The position numbers and the translations under genes were made by a program. A stretch of 64,000 nt of DNA from positions 1-64,000 of the forward strand of contig JAMPFQ010000010.1 in the NCBI GenBank assembly GCA_023664345.1, read 5' to 3'. Below, in pieces: positions 16,156-25,231 of the stretch. This DNA comes from Lachnospiraceae bacterium. GTDB taxonomy: Bacteria; Bacillota; Clostridia; Lachnospirales; Lachnospiraceae. A model generated the notes under the pieces. It was not told the DNA's origin and did no database searches. It saw only the letters and a list, made by a program, of their open reading frames with translations. How positions within the stretch are numbered: the first letter of the stretch is position 1; the number at the start of each line of letters is the position of its first letter.

Positions 16156-16953
16156 TTTGCTCCCGTTGATGGCCATATGCAGGCTGGTGAACAGATCGCT
16201 GTAGCGCAGCGGCTTTACGGACACGGTGGTGACTGCGATATGGAGGGATAAGGGGATTCCGCGTCCTTCATAGTCAAAGGCCTCTCCATTCTTTGCGCGG
16301 ATCTTCTCCGCCACCGCCTCCGCTTCCGCCAGGTCAGCAGTGTTTGTCAAAATGACAAATTCGTCGCCCCCGATCCGGAACACCACATCTTCTTCCCCAG
16401 CGCTGTCACTCAGCCGCTTCATGGTCTCCAGGATTGCCAGATCCCCGGCTTTGTGGGAGATCTCGTTGATGGGGGCCAGGGATCTGATATCCGCACACAC
16501 GAAATAACAGTCCTTTCTCTCCTTGAACAGATCATACAATTCACTGATATCAACCTGCTTTTTACTTCTCATATAACAATCTCCTTCCTGCGTTGGCGCC
16601 TGCAGCCGGGGATACAGTTCGGAAAACTGATAGATCCGGTTAAACTCTGACGGATTACAGTTCCAGACCGACTTAAACGCCCTCCCAAAAGCTTCGTTGG
16701 ACTGATAGCCGTATGAAACGGCCAGTTCCAGCAGGTTCCGGGCAGGTTCCTCCTTAAGCGCCCTGGCTGCGCAGACCATTCTCCGGCGGATTATGTAATC
16801 CCGCACGGATATCCTGTTGATGCATCTGAAAAGCTTTTCCAGAGTGGACTTGGAGCAGTAACAATGCCGGGCGATATCCTCCGTATGAATATTGCCTGTG
16901 AGATTATCTTCAATATATGTCAGCGCCGCCTGAAGAAGATCCAGATTCTTCAT
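16150..16953 (-). CDS. AraC-type DNA-binding domain fused to a GGDEF domain
   Basis: A 267-aa protein. Residues 1-112 are an AraC/XylS double helix-turn-helix (EDIARHCYCSKSTLEKLF; ELAVSYGYQSNEAFGRAFKSVWNCNPSEFNR). Residues about 130-267 are a GGDEF domain with an intact RIGGDEF loop (195-199) and D155 of the metal site, although NDxxGH is changed to NEISHKAG. GGDEF domains make cyclic di-GMP; this one may be active or only bind GTP. The order HTH first, cyclase second is unusual. The C-terminus ends at the R1 repeat and may lack the last residues of the fold. Confidence 0.85.
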   Translation of the reverse strand: MKNLDLLQAALTYIEDNLTGNIHTEDIARHCYCSKSTLEKLFRCINRISVRDYIIRRRMVCAARALKEEPARNLLELAVSYGYQSNEAFGRAFKSVWNCNPSEFNRIYQFSELYPRLQAPTQEGDCYMRSKKQVDISELYDLFKERKDCYFVCADIRSLAPINEISHKAGDLAILETMKRLSDSAGEEDVVFRIGGDEFVILTNTADLAEAEAVAEKIRAKNGEAFDYEGRGIPLSLHIAVTTVSVKPLRYSDLFTSLHMAINGSKV

Positions 16954-16986
16954 ACAAGACTTCCCTCCCTGCCCAATGCTCCGCCC

Positions 16987-17002
16987 GTTACGATATCGTA
17001 AC
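16987..17002. promoter_or_regulatory. 16-bp perfect palindrome at the AraC-GGDEF promoter
   Basis: GTTACGATATCGTAAC is a perfect palindrome. On the minus strand it starts three bases after a TACAAT -10 box (17006-17011), so it covers the likely transcription start of the AraC-GGDEF gene and ends 33 bases before its ATG. Autoregulation is a reasonable inference. Confidence 0.55.
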
Positions 17003-17067
17003 TATATTGTAGCACAGACAAAAAAAGTGTCCTGACTTTTTGAGTAAAGTTAATCATAACAGTTCCC

Positions 17068-18828
17068 TTACACATACCACTTCGCCTGCTCCTCCCAGAT
17101 CCGGCTGTACTCCCCGTTCAGGGCAAGCAGCTGCTCATGTTTCCCGCACTCCGCCACGCGTCCCTCTTTCATCACGATGATCTTGTCCGCGCTGCGGCAC
17201 ATCCCTACCCTGTGGGAAATGATAATGGAAGTCTTACCCCGAATCATCTCCTTAAATTTGGAAAGGATGTCATATTCCACCAATGGGTCAAGGGCGCTGG
17301 TGGGCTCGTCCAGGATAATGATGTCACTGTCTTTCCACAGTCCCCTGGCAATGGCCACTTTCTGCCATTCTCCCCCGGACAGTTCCCTGCCGCCGAATTC
17401 CCTGCCCAGCTGCATGTCCAGGCCGCCGATCTCTTTCAGGAATTCCGCCCCCGCCACTTCCCCAAGGAGCGCTTCCATGGCTTTTCCGTCCTGCATCCGG
17501 GAAATGTCGCTGATGCCTATATTTTCCCGCAGGGTAAACTGATAATGCACAAAATCCTGGGGCACCACAGAGATATGTTCATACAGGCTCTTCCTGTCCA
17601 ATTCTGAAGTCCTCTGCCCGTCATAGGAGATCTCCCCCGTGCGAGGCAGGTAGGCTCCCGTCAGAAGCCGCGACAGGGTGGTCTTGCCGGAGCCATTCTC
17701 CCCCACGATCACCACATGTTCTCCTCTGGCAATGGAGCAGTTCACCCCTTTCAGGGCGTCGTTTTCCGCTCCCCTGTACCGGAACGTCACATCCTCCAGC
17801 CGAATCTCATCCCGGAAAGGCTGGTATCTGTCAGTTCCATCCCGTTCCGCCGGAATGGTAAAATAATCATAATAATCCTCCACATATCGGTAATCATCCG
17901 TGATCTCCACGATCATACCCACCAGACTCCGCAGGCCGCCCTGAAAACCGGCAAAAGCCATCAGGCACGCCGCAAATTCTCCCACGGAAATCTGTCCTTT
18001 GACCATCAGGTACAGAGTAACGGCAATATTCAGGGCATAGAACAGATTGACCACGCTGTCTGCGACCATGCTCTTTCTGTACAGCGTCTGTACCACCTCC
18101 TGCAGTTCTTTTACCAGTTTTACGTTCTCTTCGCTCCACTTTTCTTTCAGGTAAGCTGCAAATCCCATGGTACGCATCTCTTTGATCGCTTCCTTACGGG
18201 TAAACAATTCCCACAGATACTGCACTTTCCGCCTTGCGGCGCTCTGCCCGCGCCGCAGCTTCACCCGTTGTTCCATCCCATAGACCTGCGCTAAGAGGCT
18301 TGGAATGACGCCTGCCAAGGCGATCAGGGGAAGCCAGGGGGAATAAGAGCCTACCACCGCCATAATGCCCGCGCAGGCAGCTGCCTGTCCCAATAGGGCC
18401 ACCATATTGATCACCAGGCTCATCATGGGATGATTCTGCATGGCGCGTTCCGCTTTCTTGAATCTGTCCAGTACCTCCGTGTCTTCCAGCGCCTCCAGTT
18501 GGATCTGTTTGGAAAAGGCAAACATTTTCCTGCCAAAGTACTGTTCCGATCTTACCGTCAACACCAGATCCATCCATCGGTAGACAGAGTTGAACAGAGG
18601 CACCGCCAGCAAAAAACAGGTAAAAAGGACAATGCGCGGCACGATCCGCCTCCCTGCCCCTGCTGCCGCGCCCTCCACCACTTCCGCCAGGATCACAGGC
18701 GCCAGTACCGTAACCGCATTCTGCACAATCTCCATCAGCACGATCAGAACCATCATCCCCGGAAATGCCCGGAAACAATCCTGCAGCACATATTTCAAAT
18801 AGATCGGACTTTTCTTCTTCCTGTTCAA
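17068..18828 (-). CDS. ABC exporter half-transporter, permease-ATPase fusion (second subunit)
   Basis: A 586-aa type IV ABC exporter half. The membrane domain covers about residues 1-310 and the nucleotide-binding domain 335-586, with GENGSGKTTLS (Walker A), LSGGEWQKVAIARG (signature), IIILDEPTSALD (Walker B) and IISHR (switch His). The start is a TTG at 18828 with GAGGA seven bases upstream; a nearby ATG at 18835 is in another frame and gives no family protein. It follows the first subunit by 17 bases. The pair probably forms a heterodimer exporting a peptide or lipid; cargo unknown. Confidence 0.9.
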   Translation of the reverse strand: MNRKKKSPIYLKYVLQDCFRAFPGMMVLIVLMEIVQNAVTVLAPVILAEVVEGAAAGAGRRIVPRIVLFTCFLLAVPLFNSVYRWMDLVLTVRSEQYFGRKMFAFSKQIQLEALEDTEVLDRFKKAERAMQNHPMMSLVINMVALLGQAAACAGIMAVVGSYSPWLPLIALAGVIPSLLAQVYGMEQRVKLRRGQSAARRKVQYLWELFTRKEAIKEMRTMGFAAYLKEKWSEENVKLVKELQEVVQTLYRKSMVADSVVNLFYALNIAVTLYLMVKGQISVGEFAACLMAFAGFQGGLRSLVGMIVEITDDYRYVEDYYDYFTIPAERDGTDRYQPFRDEIRLEDVTFRYRGAENDALKGVNCSIARGEHVVIVGENGSGKTTLSRLLTGAYLPRTGEISYDGQRTSELDRKSLYEHISVVPQDFVHYQFTLRENIGISDISRMQDGKAMEALLGEVAGAEFLKEIGGLDMQLGREFGGRELSGGEWQKVAIARGLWKDSDIIILDEPTSALDPLVEYDILSKFKEMIRGKTSIIISHRVGMCRSADKIIVMKEGRVAECGKHEQLLALNGEYSRIWEEQAKWYV

Positions 18829-18845
18829 CTTTCATTCCTCACTTT

Positions 18846-20648
18846 TCAAACTACCGGGGAAACGGCACCCTCAGTGACTTCCTTCACACTGTACCAGGAA
18901 CTTTGCGCCAGATACATCTCCCGGTACAATCCGCCCTTTTTCATCAGTTCCTCATGATTCCCTGTCTGTACGATCCTGCCGCCGTCCAGCACCAGGATCC
19001 GATTCGCCATCCTGGCGGATGCCAGACGGTGGGAGATCATAATGGTTCCCCGCTCATGGAATATCTTCGCGAAATTCTCATACATCCGGCTCTCCGCTAT
19101 GGGATCCAGCGCCGCCGTAGGCTCGTCCAGGATCACATACCGCGCATCGGACACGAACGCCCTCGCCATGGCCACCCGCTGCCACTGACCCCTGGACAGA
19201 TCCTGTCCGTCCTCCTCCAGCTTCCCCAGGTTCCTGCCCAGCCCCTGCTTATCCGCAAGCAGTTCCTCCCCGCCCGCCAGTCTCAGGGCATGGATCAGTT
19301 CACCGTCCTGTTCCATCCGGTCGATATTGCCGAAAGCGATATTTTCCCGCAGAGTCATCTGATAACCCTGGAAATCCTGAAATACCACGGACAATAGTTT
19401 CTGCCGGAATGTTTCCGACAGCGACCGCACCGGAACGCCGCCCACTGTCACCCGCCCCGTGGTGGGTTCATAGAGGCCGCAGAGCAGCTTGATGATAGTG
19501 GATTTTCCCGCGCCGTTTTCCCCTACGAACGCAATCCGTTCCCCGTCCTTGACATAAAACGTCACATTCCGCAATATTTCCTGTTCCGTGCCCGGATAAC
19601 GAAAGCTGACATTTTCAAAGGCAATATGGTAATGATCCAGAAATTCCACTTCTCCCTTGTCTTTTCGCGGCTCCAGACTTAAGAATTCCATATAAAAATC
19701 CATCTCCATGGCATGTTTCAGCATCAGGGACATCTGCCATGCAGCGGAATACAGCTTGTTTCCGATGGTACTCGCCCCGCTGAAAGCCGCCGTGAACTGC
19801 CCCAGAGTGATGCTCCCCTGGAAAAAGCTGTAAGTCACCGTAAAGATAATGAACACAACATACAGCATCTGCAGCAGGTTGCTGGCAATCTCTATGATCA
19901 GAGCTTTCCGTCCCTCCCGCAGGGTGATATCCGCCAGTTCGCCGCTGCTCTGATCCCATTTGCGGGCAAACAATTCCTCGGAAGAGAATAACTTCATCTC
20001 ATACATGGCATGTTTGTTGGATAACAGCCCTTTCAGATCCGCCATTCTCCTTTTAGCGTCCGCAGACTCCTTGGTGATAAGCCGCCGCTTTCCTGCGGAC
20101 AGGTATCCCAGTATGGAAGTAGGGATACCGATCAGCAGCACGCCCACTCCCACCCAGACGGAGATGGAAAAGAACACTGCCATGCTGAAGATCAGGGACA
20201 TGGTTCCCTGTATGTTGTTCATTGTCTTGTCGAAGCACTGCGCTACCATTTCCTGAGGCTCGTTGGACATTTTCTGAAATACTTCCTGAACTCCTTTTTC
20301 CTCAAAACCGGCATACTCCAGGTCTGTCAGCCTGTCCGCGATATCAGGCGCCATGCGCCTGGTAAGCCGTGTCCGTATCACCGTCATTTCGTAGGAACCC
20401 AGCTTTTGCAGAGACACCCACAATGTCAGCATGATCACCAGCAGCCCACTCCAACAGACCACGGGGCGCAGTTCCCCACGCCCCTGCACCAGCGCTGCGC
20501 CGCTGTCCACGATATGCTGTATCAGCAGCATCTGTGCTCCCGTAAAAAAAGCAGGCACAAAAAAGCCCGCCGTATATAGCACGGCGTTCAAAGGCGCATA
20601 GTGAAAGACTGTCCGTATGGCAAAGATACAGTTTTTGATGGCTTTCAT
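18846..20648 (-). CDS. ABC exporter half-transporter, permease-ATPase fusion (first subunit)
   Basis: A 600-aa type IV ABC half. Walker A is GENGAGKSTIIK, Walker B YVILDEPTAALD and the switch His lies in MISHR. The signature is LSRGQWQRVAMARA, so the second glycine of LSGGQ is Arg. In heterodimeric exporters one site is often degenerate, which fits pairing with the downstream subunit. GGGAGG lies before the ATG. A CAGCCG-ttttc-CGGCTG hairpin (20664-20680) sits in the leader. The two-component genes lie directly upstream on the same strand. Confidence 0.9.
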   Translation of the reverse strand: MKAIKNCIFAIRTVFHYAPLNAVLYTAGFFVPAFFTGAQMLLIQHIVDSGAALVQGRGELRPVVCWSGLLVIMLTLWVSLQKLGSYEMTVIRTRLTRRMAPDIADRLTDLEYAGFEEKGVQEVFQKMSNEPQEMVAQCFDKTMNNIQGTMSLIFSMAVFFSISVWVGVGVLLIGIPTSILGYLSAGKRRLITKESADAKRRMADLKGLLSNKHAMYEMKLFSSEELFARKWDQSSGELADITLREGRKALIIEIASNLLQMLYVVFIIFTVTYSFFQGSITLGQFTAAFSGASTIGNKLYSAAWQMSLMLKHAMEMDFYMEFLSLEPRKDKGEVEFLDHYHIAFENVSFRYPGTEQEILRNVTFYVKDGERIAFVGENGAGKSTIIKLLCGLYEPTTGRVTVGGVPVRSLSETFRQKLLSVVFQDFQGYQMTLRENIAFGNIDRMEQDGELIHALRLAGGEELLADKQGLGRNLGKLEEDGQDLSRGQWQRVAMARAFVSDARYVILDEPTAALDPIAESRMYENFAKIFHERGTIMISHRLASARMANRILVLDGGRIVQTGNHEELMKKGGLYREMYLAQSSWYSVKEVTEGAVSPVV

Positions 20649-20831
20649 CCGCCGTCCTCCCTTCAGCCGTTTTCCGGCTGTGTCAACATTTTACCCACAG
20701 TCTACCATAACCCAGCCTCCTCCGCGCCTGCCTGTAAGAATCAACGGCTTTCCTGTTATTTTCCGCATATCATCCCTGCATTCTCATCCAATCTGCCTGG
20801 TCAGCCCGCATCCCTGCCGGATTCCATGCGG

Positions 20832-22025
20832 TCACCCGTTGTTCCGCGATCCCCCGGGCAACCACACCGCAGCCGTAAACATCCCATCTCCGGTTTCCGT
20901 CACAAACTCGCCCCCATAGCGGTTTACCACCCGCTCCACGCTGCGCAGTCCAAGGCCGTGCCCCACCACGTTTTCCCTGTCACTCTTGCGGCTTGCCAGC
21001 GGAGTCTCCTGCGGGGTACCTTTCTCCGCCAGCGTATTCCTGACGGAAAAATAAAAATCCCTCTCCCGCATCCGGCATGTGATCAGGATCTTCCTCTCCC
21101 CGCTGACCCGAAGGCATTCCTCCGTGGCATTATCCAGCAGATTCCCAAACAGACTGCAGATCTCATCAGGTTTCAGTGGCAGTCCGGTCAGGTCGCATAA
21201 TTCCAGTTCCAAGGCTATATTTTCTCGCTTTGCCCTGGCCGACTTGTCCGCCAGCACCGCATCCGCGATCAGGTTCCCGCTCTTTACGGGCAGCGCGATC
21301 CGATCCACTTCCTCCCCGAATACGTTCAGATAGTCCCGCATTTGCTCATATTTTTCTTCCTGTAAAAGGAGATGCAGCAGACTGATGTGGTTCCGCAGAT
21401 CGTGCCATAACTCTCGCGTCCTCTGGTAATTGCTCTCGACGGTATAAAGATAGGTTTGTGCCTGCCTGCGCTCCTCCTGCCGCTTCTGCTCTTCCTGCCT
21501 GCCACGCTCCGCCCGTATGTGCCGGTACACCGACAGCCAGAAGCAGAGCAGCGTCAGGAACAGCAAAAGAGTCCAAAGGAAATCCGCCGCCAGGATACGT
21601 CCCGGTCTGGGAACTTTACCCTGTCCAAACCATGTTCCCCTGCCCAAAAACACTCCTGTGGCAGCCAGCAGGCACCAGAAAAAAGCGGTTCCTGCCGCCG
21701 CCAGTTTTTCCACATAACTTATCTTCCTGCCCGGTTCCCCAGTCCTGCTCCCGGCACTTTCCCCGGGCATGGCGCAGAGCATGACCAGAAAAGCCCCTGC
21801 CATGCTTTTGGACAGCCCCAGTCCCACCAGCCGCATCTGTTCCCAGGCATTCTCCTGCGTGATCCCCTCCATCACCAGACTGCACAGCCTGTCCAGAAAA
21901 CAGCCTGCCACAAGAAAGCAGGACACTCCCATGATCTGCCTGATCCTGTCCCATTTCCTCATGCACCAGAAACAGAGCCCCGCTAAAAGCGCCGTGCATC
22001 CCAGATCGATCACAAAGATTTTCAT
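20832..22025 (-). CDS. GHKL-type sensor histidine kinase (AgrC/LytS-like)
   Basis: A 397-aa membrane kinase. Hydrophobic helices fill residues 1-170, then a Gln/Glu/Arg-rich coil leads to the phospho-acceptor H208 in ELWHDLRNHISLL. The GHKL ATPase domain shows NLLDNATEEC (N box) and VVGHGLGLRSVERVV (G box). This form is typical of peptide-sensing AgrC kinases and partners a LytTR regulator, here 18 bases upstream. The RBS is GGAGG. No cyclic-peptide precursor or AgrB-like protease is seen nearby. Confidence 0.9.
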   Translation of the reverse strand: MKIFVIDLGCTALLAGLCFWCMRKWDRIRQIMGVSCFLVAGCFLDRLCSLVMEGITQENAWEQMRLVGLGLSKSMAGAFLVMLCAMPGESAGSRTGEPGRKISYVEKLAAAGTAFFWCLLAATGVFLGRGTWFGQGKVPRPGRILAADFLWTLLLFLTLLCFWLSVYRHIRAERGRQEEQKRQEERRQAQTYLYTVESNYQRTRELWHDLRNHISLLHLLLQEEKYEQMRDYLNVFGEEVDRIALPVKSGNLIADAVLADKSARAKRENIALELELCDLTGLPLKPDEICSLFGNLLDNATEECLRVSGERKILITCRMRERDFYFSVRNTLAEKGTPQETPLASRKSDRENVVGHGLGLRSVERVVNRYGGEFVTETGDGMFTAAVWLPGGSRNNG

Positions 22026-22043
22026 AACGCGCCTCCGCCGTTG

Positions 22044-22748
22044 TCAACGGGTAAAATACAGCGTGAGTTCCTTTCTCACTTCTTTTCCGTAAGACCGGCT
22101 TATGGGCAGGACGCTTCCGTCCTCCAGCGTCACCTTTTCCCCGGAAAAATGTTTCACCCTGTCCATATGGATCAGATAGCTCTTGTGACAGCGCAGGAAG
22201 CCCTTTCCGGCCAGTTCCTCCGCCACATCGTCCAGACTGCCGTAGAAAGTCTCCTCGCCCCGGTCATATTTTATGCGTATGAGACGCCTGTCGCTCTCCA
22301 GATAAAGAACCTCCCGCAGCCTCACCCGCCGAATCTCCTTATTTTTCCGAAAAGAGAAAAAATCGTCCCCCGTCAGTTCTTTCCTGATGTCCCCAAGAAT
22401 CTGTTCCAGATCCCTGTCTATCTGACTCTTGAGCAGATAGCGGAAAGCCCTGACCTCATATCCTGTCTGCACATAATCGATGAACCCCGTCACATAGACG
22501 ATCAGTCCGCCATCGCCCCGCCTGCGGAGTTCCCTGGCCGTCCTGATCCCGTCATCCGATCCCTCCGCCATCTCTATGTCCAGGAAATATACATCCGCGC
22601 CCTTTTCGCCCACTGCCGCCAGCAGACTGCTGCCGTCCGCATATTCCGCGATCTCCGCCTCATAATCCCAGGCTAACGAATGCTGCAAGATCCTTTCCTT
22701 CAGGATATGCCTGTATTCCGCTTCATCATCACAGATCGCTATTCTCAC
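22044..22748 (-). CDS. LytTR-family response regulator
   Basis: A 234-aa regulator: receiver domain (MRIAICDDE, phospho-acceptor D57 in VYFLDIEM, K in FRYLLKS) and a LytTR DNA-binding domain from about 130 (FFSFRKNKEIRRVRLREVLYLES, then GFLRCHKSYLIHMDRVKHFSGEKVTLEDG). The start is chosen as the GTG at 22748 because GGAGGT lies just before it; an in-frame GTG 12 bases earlier has no site. First gene of the probable operon regulator, kinase, ABC, ABC. Confidence 0.9.
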   Translation of the reverse strand: MRIAICDDEAEYRHILKERILQHSLAWDYEAEIAEYADGSSLLAAVGEKGADVYFLDIEMAEGSDDGIRTARELRRRGDGGLIVYVTGFIDYVQTGYEVRAFRYLLKSQIDRDLEQILGDIRKELTGDDFFSFRKNKEIRRVRLREVLYLESDRRLIRIKYDRGEETFYGSLDDVAEELAGKGFLRCHKSYLIHMDRVKHFSGEKVTLEDGSVLPISRSYGKEVRKELTLYFTR

Positions 22749-22862
22749 ACTGACCTCCACCCGAATATAAGATTCTCCTGCGCTACCATGGAAACCATTT
22801 CCCTCCTGCGCAAAATCCAGTATACATGATTTCGCCCGTTTTGCAAACAGGGAACTCCCGCC

Positions 22863-22900
22863 ATCAAAAAAAGAGTGGACGAATCCACTCTTTTTTGATC
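22863..22900. terminator. Bidirectional terminator between the nan operon and the two-component operon
   Basis: AAAAAAGAGTGGA-cgaa-TCCACTCTTTTTT is a perfect 13-bp stem with A and T runs on both sides. It ends the nan operon on the minus strand, shortly after the SGNH hydrolase stop. Confidence 0.92.
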
Positions 22901-22911
22901 ATAAGATTATT

Positions 22912-23559
22912 TCAGGAAAATATCTCCGTTATCTTTCCTGCCAACGCATCCGCCAGCTGTCGGTGTCCCTCCGCGGTCAGATGCATATAGTCGATATCAT
23001 TTGGGGGCGCCGCCACGAACCGATTCGCGTCCATATAGTGGCAGTTCGTCAGTTCGGCGATCTTCGCAAACTCTTCCGCCAGTCCCTCCGATTTCTCCGC
23101 GCAGCCCCGTCCCATGGTAGCGCCCACTTCCGTGTCCTCATATTTCCTGTCAATATTCTGAGGCGTCACGATCAATATGGAAGCTTTCCCGTCCCGCCAG
23201 CAGTCTGTGGTCGCCACAGCCTTAGCTATGAGCCGCTTCAGCCCCAGTGCGATGCAGGCCGCCGAAGAGCCGAACCTTTCTTTCGTGTCATTGGTCCCCA
23301 GCATGATGACCAGCAGATCCACCGGTTCATGGCTCATCAGGCAGGGATAAATATAATCCAGGCCGGACAATCCCTCATGGATCGGATCGTTAAAACAGGT
23401 GGTGCGCCCGCTCAAGCCCTCCTCAATGATCAGGAAGTCTTCTCCCAGCTTTTCCTGAAGCAGGCAGCACCATCTCTCGTTTTCATCAAACCGGCCCCCG
23501 GTCATGGCGCAATAGCCATGGGTATTGGAATCCCCGAAACATACAATGTGCTTTTTCAT
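22912..23559 (-). CDS. SGNH/GDSL hydrolase, candidate sialate O-acetylesterase
   Basis: A 215-aa SGNH hydrolase. Block I is IVCFGDSNTHGY (nucleophile S11), block III MLGTND (N90) and block V DYMHLT (D190, H193). No signal peptide, so it is cytoplasmic. It is the last gene of the nan operon, three bases after nanE. Gut bacteria use O-acetylesterases to clear 9-O-acetyl groups from sialic acid before NanA can work, and SGNH enzymes serve this role in known nan loci; that function is inferred from position only. Confidence 0.85.
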   Translation of the reverse strand: MKKHIVCFGDSNTHGYCAMTGGRFDENERWCCLLQEKLGEDFLIIEEGLSGRTTCFNDPIHEGLSGLDYIYPCLMSHEPVDLLVIMLGTNDTKERFGSSAACIALGLKRLIAKAVATTDCWRDGKASILIVTPQNIDRKYEDTEVGATMGRGCAEKSEGLAEEFAKIAELTNCHYMDANRFVAAPPNDIDYMHLTAEGHRQLADALAGKITEIFS

Positions 23560-23562
23560 GGC

Positions 23563-24267
23563 CTACCTGCTTTCTACCGCTTTGATAAACCGCTGCGCGA
23601 TTTCCAGCGGCCTTGTGATGGCGCCGCCCACTACCACTGCGTAGGCTCCCGCATCCAGCATCTCCACCGCCTGTTCGGGGCTGTGAACCCTTCCCTCGCC
23701 GATCACGGGAATATCCACGGTCTCCGACAGTCTTTTGACCAGTTCATAATCGGGGCCATCCGTTTTAGGGGTATAGGAAGTATAGCCGCTCATGGTAGTT
23801 CCCACAATGTCCATTCCCAGCTTCCACGCGTTGACGCCCTCCTCATAGGTGGAAATGTCCGCCATCAGGATAGCCTCCGGGTATTTCTCACGAACCTCCG
23901 TGATAAACTGGCTGATGCTCTTGCCGTCCCCGCGCTTCTGTTCCGTACAGTCAAAGGCTATCACGTCCGACCCCGCTTCCACAAGTTCATCCACTTCTTT
24001 CATGGTGGGGGTTATATAACTCTCAAATCCCTCGTACTGTACCTTGATCAGTCCGATCACGGGAAGCCCTGTTTCTTCTTTGATGGCGATGACGTCGCGG
24101 ATGCTGCTGGTACGGATAGCCGGTGTGCCCGCCTGCTTGGCCGCCCGGGCCATGAGATACATGATGGACTTTTCCTCCACATACAGAGGCTCGCCTTTCA
24201 CTGCCTGGCAGGATACGATCACTTTCCCTTTTATCTGCTCAAAAAATTCTTCTTTTTTCAATCCCAT
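23563..24267 (-). CDS. nanE: N-acetylmannosamine-6-phosphate 2-epimerase NanE
   Basis: Converts ManNAc-6-P to GlcNAc-6-P. The 234-aa TIM-barrel protein shows the NanE marks: GKVIVSCQAVKGEPLY, AGTPAIRTSSIRDV, DVIAFDCTEQKR, LMADISTYEEGVNAWKLGMD, IVGTTMSGYT and IPVIGEGRVHSPEQA, with VVGGAITRP binding phosphate. The ATG at 24267 has GAGGAGG immediately upstream and follows the nanA stop by seven bases; eight upstream in-frame codons overlap nanA and are not used. Confidence 0.95.
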   Translation of the reverse strand: MGLKKEEFFEQIKGKVIVSCQAVKGEPLYVEEKSIMYLMARAAKQAGTPAIRTSSIRDVIAIKEETGLPVIGLIKVQYEGFESYITPTMKEVDELVEAGSDVIAFDCTEQKRGDGKSISQFITEVREKYPEAILMADISTYEEGVNAWKLGMDIVGTTMSGYTSYTPKTDGPDYELVKRLSETVDIPVIGEGRVHSPEQAVEMLDAGAYAVVVGGAITRPLEIAQRFIKAVESR

Positions 24268-24274
24268 ATCCTCC

Positions 24275-25192
24275 TCACACATACATTTCAATGGCTTTAT
24301 CCACCATTTCCGCGCACTTTTTCACCTGCTCCATATCCTCCGGAACCAGCGCGGTGAGAGGTTTACGCACGCTTCCGATATCCAGTCCCTCGCGGATCCG
24401 CAGGATCTCTTTGATCACAGCATACATATTGCCATGGCACGCGCACATGCCGTATATGACTTCATTCGCGGCATACTGGATCTTCTGCGCCTCCGCCACT
24501 TTTCCTTCCTCCATCAGCGCCTTTATCTTCAGATAGAGTTCCGGCATGACCCCATAGGTTCCGCCGATCCCGCCGTCCGCGCCAATGGCAAGGCCTGCCA
24601 CCAGCTGTTCATCGGGACCGTTCAGCACCACAAAGCCTTCCCCGCCTTCCGCTTTGAACATCTGGATATCCTGTGTGGGCATGGAACTGTTCTTTACCGC
24701 GATCACTCTCTCGTTTTTTTTCATTTCCTTAAACAGCGGCATCGTCAGCGCAACCCCTGCCAGCTGGGGAATATTATAAATGATAAAGTCGGTATCCGGC
24801 GCTGCATCGGAAATATCATTCCAGTATTCCGCGATGGCATACTCCGGAAGATGGAAATAGATCGGGGGAATCGCCGCAATGGCATCTACGCCAAAACTCT
24901 GGGCATGGGCCGCAAGTTCTCTGCTCTCCGCCGTATTGTTGCAGGCCACATGAGCGATCACGGTCAGCTTGTTTTCCGCCGCACGCATCACGTGCTCCAG
25001 GGTCAGCTTCCGGTCTTCCACAGTCTGGTAAATGCATTCCCCGGAGGAACCGCCCACATATACGCCTTTTACACCCTTTTTCACCATATATCGGGTCAGC
25101 AGTTCCACACGCTCCCCGTCCACCTTTCCCCGTCTGTCATAACATGCATAAAATGCCGGAATGATTCCCTGATACTTACTGATATCCCTCAT
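24275..25192 (-). CDS. nanA: N-acetylneuraminate lyase NanA
   Basis: Cleaves N-acetylneuraminate to ManNAc and pyruvate. The 305-aa protein belongs to the DHDPS/NAL family: GGSSGE (47-52) binds the pyruvate carboxylate, Y139 lies in FIIYNIP, and the Schiff-base lysine is K167 in VIAVKNSS. Residues around GGIGGTYGVMPELY fit lyase rather than dihydrodipicolinate synthase, and the nan context confirms it. AAAGGAGGT precedes the start. Confidence 0.95.
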   Translation of the reverse strand: MRDISKYQGIIPAFYACYDRRGKVDGERVELLTRYMVKKGVKGVYVGGSSGECIYQTVEDRKLTLEHVMRAAENKLTVIAHVACNNTAESRELAAHAQSFGVDAIAAIPPIYFHLPEYAIAEYWNDISDAAPDTDFIIYNIPQLAGVALTMPLFKEMKKNERVIAVKNSSMPTQDIQMFKAEGGEGFVVLNGPDEQLVAGLAIGADGGIGGTYGVMPELYLKIKALMEEGKVAEAQKIQYAANEVIYGMCACHGNMYAVIKEILRIREGLDIGSVRKPLTALVPEDMEQVKKCAEMVDKAIEMYV

Positions 25193-25231
25193 CTATATAC
25201 CTCCTTTTTATTCCAGTTCCGGTCTCTCCAG

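Noticed and set aside
18194..18835. ATG at 18835 as the start of the second ABC half-transporter
   Set aside because: That frame gives a Gly-rich nonsense protein. The TTG at 18828 opens the true frame and has a well-placed GAGGA.
22963..24357. Plus-strand open frame of over 460 codons opposite the SGNH and nanE genes
   Set aside because: It crosses two genes and their junction, is rich in His/Arg/Pro as expected from antisense reading of G+C-rich codons, and shows no motif.
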